Assembly: GCA_022009975.1 (NCBI GenBank)
Contig: CP091733.1
Span: 1,071,001-1,135,000 of the forward strand
Origin: Phocaeicola vulgatus
GTDB lineage: Bacteria; Bacteroidota; Bacteroidia; Bacteroidales; Tannerellaceae
Direction: 5' to 3'
DNA: 64,000 bases
Part shown: one piece after another, positions 57,131 through 64,000 of the stretch
Position numbering within the stretch: the first letter of the stretch is position 1
How the letters are laid out: every line of letters begins with the position of its first letter
Notes under the pieces: generated by a model
What the model saw: only the letters and a program-made list of their open reading frames with translations
Databases searched by the model: none
What the model was told of the DNA's origin: nothing
Translations under genes and position numbers: made by a program

Positions 57131-58177
57131 TTATTCTTTATTTATTAACTTCTTTAATTCTTCTAATTCACGTTGCAATTGCCCCATTGTCCGGTACATG
57201 TCTGGAAGGCGGCCGAATATTGCGCTTGAACGCATGAATGATTTTGCCTGAATAGCTGGTGCTCCTAATACGGTTGTCGGTGCTTTGATATCACTGATGA
57301 CTCCTGATTGAGCACCGAAATTAACGTTGTCAGCTATTTTGATATGTCCAGCCAATCCAACTTGTCCGCCAAACATACAATGTTTACCTATCTTGGTTGA
57401 ACCAGCAATGCCAACTTGTGCAGCCATGACAGTGTTTTCTCCCACTTCAACATTATGGGCAATCTGTACCAAGTTGTCTAATTTAACTCCTTTGCGGATG
57501 ATGGTCGATTCCATTACAGCACGGTCGATAGTCGTGTTAGCTCCGATTTCCACATCATCTTCGATAACCACATTTCCCAATTGAGGAATCTTTTTGTAAA
57601 CATCACCTTCCGGTGCAAATCCAAATCCGTCCGCTCCGATGACAGAACCCGCATGAAGGATACAATTATTACCGATGGCGCAACCTTCATAGATAGTAAC
57701 GTGTGGATAGATGATGCAGTTGTCTGCAATGGTAACATTATCACCTATGTATGTTTGAGGGAATATACGGCAATTCTTACCTATGCGGGCATTTTCACCC
57801 ACGTAAGCGAAATTGCCAATATAACATCCTTCTCCTATGGTCGCTGTTTTAGCAATGAAGGCGGTCGAGTCAATGCCAGATGCGTTTTTTTGTTTATGTT
57901 GTTCTACTATATTTAACAAAACCGCTAATGAGGCATAAGCATTTTCTACTCTTACCATAGTAGCCGGGACACGTTCTATCGGTGCAAAGTCGTTATTTAC
58001 TAATACGATGCTTGCTTTCGTATGATAGATATAATGTTCGTATTTGGCATTTGCCAAGAATGTCAATGTTCCCGGCTTGCCATCTTCTATTTTTGAAAAA
58101 TTGCTTACTTTCACATCCGGATTGCCTTCAACAGTTCCATTTAAAAAGGAGGCAATTTGTATGGCTGAAAACTCCAT
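57131..58177 (-). CDS. lpxD: UDP-3-O-acylglucosamine N-acyltransferase
   Basis: Third enzyme of lipid A synthesis. It is 348 residues: an N-terminal uridine-binding domain (1-105) starting 'MEFSAIQIASFLNGTVEGNP', then a long hexapeptide beta-helix ('IGEGCYIGNFAYVGENARIG') with the catalytic His in 'LVQIAHNVEVGENT', and a C-terminal helix. First gene of the lpxD-lpxC/fabZ-lpxA group. The 92-bp gap upstream to pyrF shows no clear promoter box. Confidence 0.95.
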   Translation of the reverse strand: MEFSAIQIASFLNGTVEGNPDVKVSNFSKIEDGKPGTLTFLANAKYEHYIYHTKASIVLVNNDFAPIERVPATMVRVENAYASLAVLLNIVEQHKQKNASGIDSTAFIAKTATIGEGCYIGNFAYVGENARIGKNCRIFPQTYIGDNVTIADNCIIYPHVTIYEGCAIGNNCILHAGSVIGADGFGFAPEGDVYKKIPQLGNVVIEDDVEIGANTTIDRAVMESTIIRKGVKLDNLVQIAHNVEVGENTVMAAQVGIAGSTKIGKHCMFGGQVGLAGHIKIADNVNFGAQSGVISDIKAPTTVLGAPAIQAKSFMRSSAIFGRLPDMYRTMGQLQRELEELKKLINKE

Positions 58178-58269
58178 TACTTTTCTTTTATTTTATTAGT
58201 GATATAATTATTGATGAAAATAAGGAACGATTTGCTGCATCCCTCTCATCTTAATTTATCAAGAACTGA

Positions 58270-59099
58270 TTAAATAAGACCTTTATCTCTCAAGTAACCT
58301 GCCATTTCCTGTTGCACTGCTTTAGCTGCTTCGCGAGAAGCCTCAGCGAATTTCTCTGTTTTATCTACATAGATAATCGCTCTTGATGAGTTGACAAGCA
58401 AGCCGCACTGTTCGTTCATTCCATATTCGGCTACCTCTTTTAAGCTGCCACCTTGTGCTCCGACTCCAGGGACAAGAAGGAAATGGTGAGGAGCAAACTT
58501 ACGGATGTCTAAGAACATTTTGCCTTGTGTAGCTCCCACGACATACATCATTTGGTCATCTGAAGCCCATTCTTGAGATTTCTTCAATACCTTTTCAAAC
58601 AGGCGTTCTCCGTTTGCATCTTCAGTGAGCTGGAAGTCATGTGAACCCTTATTGGAAGTCAAAGCCAACAGGATTACCCAAGCATCAGGATAAATCAAGA
58701 ATGGTTTAACGCTATCTTCACCCATGTAAGGAGCTACTGTTACGGCATCAACATGCATGTAGTCGAAGAAAGAGCGGGCATACATTTCGGATGTGTTACC
58801 GATATCTCCACGTTTTGCGTCCGCAATGATGAATTGGTCGGGATAATGTTCTTTCAAGTAGTGAACCGTTTCTCGAAAGCCATGATGCCTTTTACACCTA
58901 AACTTTCGTAAAATGCCATGTTAGGTTTGTATGCGACGCAGTAATCAGCAGTAGCATCGATAATCGCCTTGTTGAAGGCATATATAGGATCTTCTTCATT
59001 CAACAAGTGAGCCGGGATTTTCTTAATGTCTGTATCCAAGCCTACGCACAAGAATGAATGTTTTTTCTTGATATTTTCAAATAATTGCTGTTTGTTCAT
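58270..59099 (-). CDS. pyrF: Orotidine 5'-phosphate decarboxylase (one indel)
   Basis: Last step of UMP synthesis. About 276 residues, the longer class II form found in Bacteroidetes. The start is 'MNKQQLFENIKKKHSFLCVG', then 'YKPNMAFYESLG', and the catalytic D-x-K-x-x-D is in 'IIADAKRGDIGNTS'. One missing A in the run near 58873-58875 separates the two halves; the repaired join reads 'AFEKTVHYLKEHYPDQF'. It follows prfA by 17 bp on the minus strand. Confidence 0.93.
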
Positions 59100-59116
59100 A
59101 TTTTATGTCTCCTTTT

Positions 59117-60230
59117 TTATAGTTCAGACTCTTTCATTCGCTCCGCATTCTCCGCTACTATTAAATGGTCAATGCAATCTTGTATATTGCCATCCATGAA
59201 CGCTGAAAGGTTATATATTGTATAGTTGATGCGATGGTCGGTTATTCGTCCCTGAGGATAGTTATATGTCCTGATCTTTGCGGAACGGTCACCGGTAGAA
59301 ACCATTGTCTTGCGTCTGCTTGCAATGTCATCAACATATTTCTGATGTTCTTTGTCGTAGATGAATGAACGTAGTCGAGTCAAAGCCCTCTCTTTGTTCT
59401 TGGGCTGGTCTCTCGTTTCTGTACACTCAATCAGTATCTCCTCGCTGGTTCCAGTGATTGGATTCTTCCAGACATAGCGCAATCTTACTCCCGATTCCAC
59501 CTTGTTTACATTTTGTCCACCCGCACCTCCGGAACGGAAAGTATCCCATTTGATTTCACCTTCGTTGATTTCCACGTCAAACTCATCGGCTTCGGGAAGG
59601 ACAGCGACTGTTGCAGCAGACGTATGTACTCGCCCTTGCGTTTCAGTAGCTGGAACACGTTGCACACGGTGTACTCCCGGATTCATATTTCAAAGTGCCG
59701 TACACTTTTTCTCCGGTCACTGTGAAAATGATTTCTTTATAGCCACCCGCTGCTCCTTCATTGAAACTGGAAACGGCTATTTTCCACCCTTTAGACTCGC
59801 AATACTTTACATACATCCGGTATAAATCTCCGGCAAAGATGGCCGCTTCGTCACCTCCGGTACCACCTCTGATTTCGACAATTGCGTTTTTGTCATCTTC
59901 CGGGTCACTTGGTACCAATAGCAGCTTTATGTCCTCTTCCAATTGCGGAACACGCTCATTGCAGCTGTCCAGCTCTTCACGGGCGATTTCTCTCATTTCC
60001 GAATCTTGCTCGGTTTCCAACAGCTCCTTTGCTTCGGCTATCCCCTCCAATACTTGAACATATTCGGTACGCTTTTGCATGATTTTCTCCAAATCGCTAT
60101 ACTCTTTGTTGAGTTTAACGAATCGTTTCATGTCTGCAATGACAGCCGGGTCGGTTATCAACGTACCGATTTCTTCAAATCGGCTGACTAATCCGTCTAA
60201 TTTTTCTAACAGCGTGTTCTTTTCTGCCAT
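59117..60230 (-). CDS. prfA: Peptide chain release factor 1 (one indel)
   Basis: Recognises UAA and UAG and releases the finished peptide. About 370 residues after repair; the GGQ motif is in 'RSGGAGGQNVNKVESGVRLR' and the N-terminal helical domain is intact. One extra G in the GGG at about 59682-59684 breaks the frame; corrected, it reads 'KYESGVHRVQRVPATETQGR', which is invariant in RF1. Programmed frameshifting is known for RF2, not RF1, so this is best seen as an error. It starts 7 bp after purM. Confidence 0.93.
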
Positions 60231-60237
60231 CTATATA

Positions 60238-61401
60238 TTAATATGTATAAGTTCCGTTTTCGCTTTCGATGGTCAGCTTGTTGCTATCCGATTCTTCAAC
60301 CCTTCCGACAATGCGAGCATCAATATTAAAGCTCTTGGAGATTTCCATCACCTCTTTTGCATATTCAGGGGCAATATAGATTTCCATACGGTGTCCCATA
60401 TTGAATACTTTGTACATCTCACTCCAGTCTGTACCGCTCTGTTGCTGAATGATACGGAACAATGGAGGCACAGGGAACAAGTTGTCTTTGATGACGTGCT
60501 TGTTATGTACAAAATGCATTACTTTGGTTTGTGCCCCACCTGAACAATGAACCATGCCATGGATTTGAGGACGAAGCTGGTCTAACAATTTCTTGATGAC
60601 TGGCGCATAAGTACGGGTAGGAGAGAGTACCAACTTACCAGCATCAATGCCCAACTCTTCAATAGCGTCTGTAAGTTTCAGCCCGCCTGAGTAAACCAAT
60701 TCATCTGGAACGGCAGCATCGTAACTCTCCGGATATTTCTGCCAAATATTTGGCAAAGACATCGTGCCGCGCAGAAGTCAGGCCATTGCTTCCTGTTCCG
60801 CCATTATATTCTTTTTCGTATGTTGCTTGGCCGAAAGAGGCAAGACCAACGATGACATCTCCTCCTTGGATATTCTTATTGTCAATAACATCAGCCCGTT
60901 TCATGCGGCATGTAACCGTACTGTCTACAATAATCGTGCGGACTAAATCTCCGACATCAGCAGTTTCACCGCCTGTAGCATAGCAACCTACTCCCATGGA
61001 GCGCAATTCAGCCAACAACTCATCCGTCCCATTGATGATAGCGGAAATGACTTCGCCTGGAATCAATAGTTTATTACGTCCGATAGTGGAAGAAACTAAA
61101 ATGTTGTCCACGGCTCCTACACATAACAAATCGTCTATATTCATGATAAGAGCGTCTTGTGCGATACCTTTCCATACAGAGAGGTCGCCAGTCTCTTTCC
61201 AATACATATATGCCAAAGAAGATTTGTCCCGGCACCATCAGCATGCATGATATTGCAATAGTTTGGATCACCCCCTAATATATCCGGGATGATTTTACAG
61301 AAAGCGTTAGGGAAGATACCCTTGTCGATGTTCTTGATAGCATTGTGAACATCTTCTTTCGATGCGGACACGCCGCGCAGATTATAACGTTGATCGCTCA
61401 T
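60238..61401 (-). CDS. purM: Phosphoribosylformylglycinamidine cyclo-ligase (two indels)
   Basis: AIR synthetase of purine synthesis; about 388 residues after repair. Blocks: 'MSDQRYNLRGVSASKEDVHN', 'DGAGTKSSLAYMYWKETGD' (after correcting one missing A near 61218), 'INGTDELLAELRSMGVGCYA', 'GDVIVGLASFGQATYEKEYN', 'TSARHDVFAKYLAE' then 'KYPESYDAAVPDEL' (after correcting a second indel in the A-run near 60737). First gene of the purM-prfA-pyrF group, with a TATATTTG promoter box just upstream. Confidence 0.92.
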
Positions 61402-61421
61402 TGTTTATATTGTTAGGACTG

Positions 61422-61429
61422 CAAATATA
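61422..61429 (-). promoter_or_regulatory. -7 box of the purM operon
   Basis: On the minus strand TATATTTG, a perfect TAnnTTTG match, lies 20 nt before the purM ATG. No clear -33 TTTG at the expected spacing. Confidence 0.5.
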
Positions 61430-61444
61430 CTCTTTTTTCTCTTA

Positions 61445-62357
61445 TTATCTAAGTTTTAAGACATCTCCTTCTTCAGGAATATAATCTTTATCTTTTTTAT
61501 TTAGCTTATAAAGACTTTTCATCTGGATTCCGAACTGTTGGGAAATGCTGTGCATTGAATCACCGATGCGTACCACATAGTCAAAATGAGGCTTGTTCGC
61601 ACGCTTCTTCTTTTTCTCCAAGTAGACGATGTCGTTAGTCTGAAGCGGGAAGTCTTTAGGTATTTCATTGAATTTGCTCAGCTTATGGATACTTATGCCT
61701 GTATTGCGGGCAATTTCTTCCAAACTATCTCCCCTGCGGGCATGTACATAAAGAAGTCCGTTGCTCCGGTAGATGGTATAGCGTATAGTTGGAGTGGATG
61801 TGTTATCCTTTGTAGGAGCTTTTTTTCTCTTTGCCGAATCATATTCATAAAGTTCATACTCTTCGATGACCTTTATGAGCTTGTTTGCATATTTTTATCG
61901 GTCGCATATCCGCATTTTTGCAACCCCTTAGCCCATCCTCGATAGTCCCGTATGTTGAGTTGGAAAAGAGAGAGGCGTACCTCGGACGTAAGGCAATGAA
62001 TTTGGAATGATCTTCGTATGAATCTTTTACAGCATCATACTTGCGGAAACATTCTCCTCGCAAATCGTCATTATGGTAGACTCGTTTGCCTTTCCACTCG
62101 TGGCATTTTATACCGAAATGGTTATTTGACCGTTTTGCCAAGTCGCTCATCCCTGCTCCGGATTCCAATAGCCCTTGCGCCAAGGTAATACTTGCCGGGA
62201 TTTTGTATTTATGTTGTTGTTCAATGGCAAGGTCTTTATATTTATGGATGTAACGGTGGTACGATGACAACGCTGAGGCGTCATTCGCCCTACACCATTG
62301 TGTAAATGCGAAAAACAAAGCAACCACAATGGCTCCAATATGCAATTTTTGCTTCAT
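61445..62357 (-). CDS. Glucosaminidase-LysM peptidoglycan hydrolase (two indels)
   Basis: Exported murein hydrolase of about 304 residues. Signal peptide 'MKQKLHIGAIVVALFFAF', then a FlgJ/glucosaminidase domain at about 30-165 ('IPASITLAQGLLESGAGMSD', 'HFGIKCHEWKGKRV', catalytic Glu in LLESGAG), and two LysM modules ('HARRGDSLEEIARNTGISIH' and 'VRIGDSMHSISQQFGIQMKS') that bind peptidoglycan. One missing T near 61964 and one missing A near 61896 separate the domains; repaired, the middle reads 'LNIRDYRGWAKGLQKCGYAT' and 'KKYANKLIKVIEEYELYEYD'. A TATGTTTG box precedes the start. Confidence 0.87.
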
Positions 62358-62374
62358 TCTTGTTTATTTTTGTG

Positions 62375-62382
62375 CAAACATA
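62375..62382 (-). promoter_or_regulatory. -7 box of the glucosaminidase gene
   Basis: TATGTTTG on the minus strand, 17 nt before the ATG. It lies back to back with the cdd promoter box in a short divergent region. Confidence 0.5.
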
Positions 62383-62434
62383 CATAAAAACATGGAAAAT
62401 ACCTATTTTTTCTTACCTTTACCCCACTAATATA

Positions 62435-62442
62435 TATATTTG
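62435..62442 (+). promoter_or_regulatory. -7 box of cdd, only 5 nt before the ATG
   Basis: TATATTTG matches the consensus. With the usual spacing the transcript would begin at about the ATG itself (62448), predicting a leaderless or nearly leaderless mRNA. Confidence 0.45.
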
Positions 62443-62447
62443 GAACA

Positions 62448-62921
62448 ATGAATAGTAAACATATTGAAATAACGTACCACGAATTTGATTGTGCAGAATT
62501 GGATTCGGTGAGGAAAAGTTTGTATGATGCGGCTTTGGCTGCTTCGGAACGTGCCTATGCTCCTTACTCTCACTTTCAGGTGGGGGCTGCTGCTCTTTTG
62601 GGAAATGGGGAAATCGTAACAGGAAGCAACCAAGAAAATGCTGCGTATCCTTCCGGTTTGTGTGCGGAACGAGTGGCTCTTTTCGCTGCGTGTGCTGCCT
62701 ATCCGGATGTGCCTGTACTCCGTTTGGCTATTATAGCTCAGTCGAAAGGAGAGGTGAAAGATTCCATATCGCCTTGCGGGGCATGCCGGCAGGTGATACT
62801 TGAAGTGGAACAACGTTCGCGGGTTCCGATGGAAATATTGCTGTGTGGAAAAGAGAAAGTAAAGGTTATGGAAGGAATAACCTCTTTGCTCCCGTTTGTT
62901 TTCACATCAGAAGATTTGTAA
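62448..62921 (+). CDS. cdd: Cytidine deaminase
   Basis: Converts cytidine and deoxycytidine to uridine forms for pyrimidine salvage. It is 157 residues. The zinc site has the Cys and catalytic Glu in 'PSGLCAERVALFAACA' and the Cys pair in 'SPCGACRQVILEVEQ'; the substrate loop is 'YAPYSHFQVGAAALLGNG'. It is the only + strand gene at this end, divergent from the glucosaminidase gene with about 90 bp between their starts. Confidence 0.95.
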   Translation: MNSKHIEITYHEFDCAELDSVRKSLYDAALAASERAYAPYSHFQVGAAALLGNGEIVTGSNQENAAYPSGLCAERVALFAACAAYPDVPVLRLAIIAQSKGEVKDSISPCGACRQVILEVEQRSRVPMEILLCGKEKVKVMEGITSLLPFVFTSEDL

Positions 62922-62935
62922 CTCTTGGAAAGTTT

Positions 62936-63065
62936 TTGCCGTTCAGATAACTAATTCGCCTGACTTCGTCAATGCGTACCCCGAAATCGAGGCGCATAAA
63001 AGTTTAATAATTATATATCAATCAGTTAATTATGAAAATGATATTTTTATGGAGACGAAGTCAGG
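62936..63065. repeat. Inverted and direct repeats downstream of cdd
   Basis: CCTGACTTCGTC at 62959-62970 and GACGAAGTCAGG at 63054-63065 are perfect 12-bp inverses 83 bp apart. In addition CCGTTCAGATAACTAATTCG at about 62939 resembles CCGTTCAGATAGGCAATTCG at about 63112, which lies inside the end of the next gene. No coding sequence is evident between them. Confidence 0.6.
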
Positions 63066-63086
63066 AGAATGATTATGTCAAAGACA

Positions 63087-63917
63087 TTATTTTGACACAG
63101 CCTCCATTTTACCGTTCAGATAGGCAATTCGTTTAAGAGCTTTCTTTTTTTCGCGTGTCATTTGGTAAATGTCGCTCAATGTAGAGGCAAGCTGATAAGT
63201 GGCAACCAATGCTTTTTTGTCGTTTTCTGCCATATAGATGATATAAGGCTTTCCTCCTTTATATTCCACTTTCAGCCGTTTGTCCGCATTGTCGTTGATG
63301 AACTTGATGGCATCCATCCCATTCTCGGCTTTATACGTCACGACCTCAGTTGTATTTCCCAAATCCTTGAAATGGTAATTGAGCCCTCCATCGTATGGAA
63401 TTGTCGCTGTTTCGGCGAAAAGACCGTCTGGCGTGCTTATCTTGATGCTGGTATGGTCAATGGGTTTCCCTCCGAAATAGACACTCGCCAAGTACATCTC
63501 CCCATTTTCATTTACGCCGCATCTCACATAACAGCGTTGGACATTCCTTTCAATGGTCTGCTGTCTCCAGATATAATTTCCGATTTCTTCGTAAAGCGTA
63601 TCTTTTTCGAAAGTAAATCCAGCTTTCAATGAATCTGATTCATGCAGTCGGATAGGCATGAGGCTGTCGCAATAAGCAATGTTGCGTGTCGCTTCTTTTA
63701 TGTCCACTTCCCTCATCAAAGCCAATGCTTCTTTCAAGACACCCAATTCTTTGGGATAGTTAGCTCTTAGGCTGTCTATCTCTGACCGCGCAGCAAAAAA
63801 CTCATTACGTTCCATGAAAGCACGAGCTTGTTCCAATTGTGCTTTCGCCTCTTTCTCCGCTCCGCCACAGCTACATAGGGCAGCGGCGAATAGTATGCAA
63901 ATAATAGATTTGTTCAT
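63087..63917 (-). CDS. Hypothetical lipoprotein
   Basis: About 276 residues from the ATG at 63917, with a lipoprotein signal 'MNKSIICILFAAALCSC'. A longer start at 63974 is ruled out in practice because the TATCTTTG promoter box lies between the two. Residues about 25-75 form a helical, TPR-like stretch ('EQARAFMERNEFFAARSEID'), followed by a beta-rich domain and a basic C-terminal helix. No family is recognised. The last six codons (MEAVSK) lie in a dispersed-hairpin half element, so the natural end may have been altered. Confidence 0.75.
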   Translation of the reverse strand: MNKSIICILFAAALCSCGGAEKEAKAQLEQARAFMERNEFFAARSEIDSLRANYPKELGVLKEALALMREVDIKEATRNIAYCDSLMPIRLHESDSLKAGFTFEKDTLYEEIGNYIWRQQTIERNVQRCYVRCGVNENGEMYLASVYFGGKPIDHTSIKISTPDGLFAETATIPYDGGLNYHFKDLGNTTEVVTYKAENGMDAIKFINDNADKRLKVEYKGGKPYIIYMAENDKKALVATYQLASTLSDIYQMTREKKKALKRIAYLNGKMEAVSK

Positions 63918-63940
63918 TGTTTTACTCCGTTTGATGGATA

Positions 63941-63948
63941 CAAAGATA
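63941..63948 (-). promoter_or_regulatory. -7 box of the lipoprotein gene
   Basis: On the minus strand TATCTTTG, a perfect consensus match, 23 nt before the chosen ATG at 63917. It supports that start. Confidence 0.6.
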
Positions 63949-64000
63949 ATGGTTTTATCTTGTAGATTTGCCAATATGGTGAAGAATCTGTACTTTTGCC

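Noticed and set aside
59117..60230. Programmed frameshift in a release-factor gene
   Set aside because: Autoregulatory frameshifting belongs to RF2, which has an early UGA. This is RF1, the break is an extra G in a GGG run far into the gene, and similar breaks occur throughout the window.

Overview
The window is a piece of a Bacteroidales chromosome, most likely Parabacteroides or a close relative. The main signs are TAnnTTTG-type promoter boxes, a fused LpxC-FabZ, adjacent GldE and GldD genes, a seven-gene V-type ATPase operon carrying a DUF2764 gene, and a capsule locus led by a tyrosine recombinase and a UpxY-type antiterminator. I infer the genus from gene content and gene order only.

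Layout. 1-675: tail of a membrane-protein gene and a small winged-helix regulator, closed by a strong hairpin. 1084-8626: V-type ATPase operon (E, DUF2764, A, B, D, I, K). 8806-20267: housekeeping genes on the + strand (S9 peptidase, MetA, U32 peptidase, cyclophilin lipoprotein, glycerate kinase, TPR protein, SSB, GldE, GldD, phosphopantetheinyl transferase), separated by a family of dispersed hairpin elements. 20738-24028: thrS-infC-rpmI-rplT. 24168-52199: the capsular polysaccharide locus. 52318-54846: a DEAH helicase with a long C-terminal region. 54938-62357 (- strand): lpxA, lpxC-fabZ, lpxD, pyrF, prfA, purM and a glucosaminidase-LysM protein. 62448-63917: cdd and a lipoprotein.

The capsule locus opens with a tyrosine recombinase gene. 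It is followed by a 171-bp segment between perfect 27-bp inverted repeats that holds a rightward Bacteroidales-type promoter. About 215 bp further on comes the UpxY-like antiterminator. As sequenced, the promoter faces the capsule genes, so the switch reads ON. Downstream are a deletion scar joining a capE-like 5' end to a degraded UDP-GlcNAc 2-epimerase, then flippase, polymerase, two acyltransferases, a pyruvyl transferase, six glycosyltransferases, an FAD enzyme, a GH88/105-like protein, an epimerase, a WecA-like initiating transferase and WbuC. Interspersed among them are three sets of genes that look like phage defence: an SF1 helicase plus an HPPHH protein (28157-30879), a lone AbiGi-like protein (34631-35338), and an OLD/PARIS-like ATPase with a TOPRIM-like partner that has its own promoter (44826-46631). 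Phase-variable surface capsule and intracellular defence candidates on one strand behind one invertible promoter is the most interesting feature here.

Quality warning. About twenty genes, including essential ones (thrS, prfA, purM, pyrF, ATPase A), are interrupted by 1-2 base indels, nearly all in short homopolymers and mostly missing A or T. I read these as sequencing or assembly errors and give the full repaired extents. True decay looks different and is restricted to the capE/wecB scar, an IS4-type transposase remnant and perhaps the second acyltransferase.
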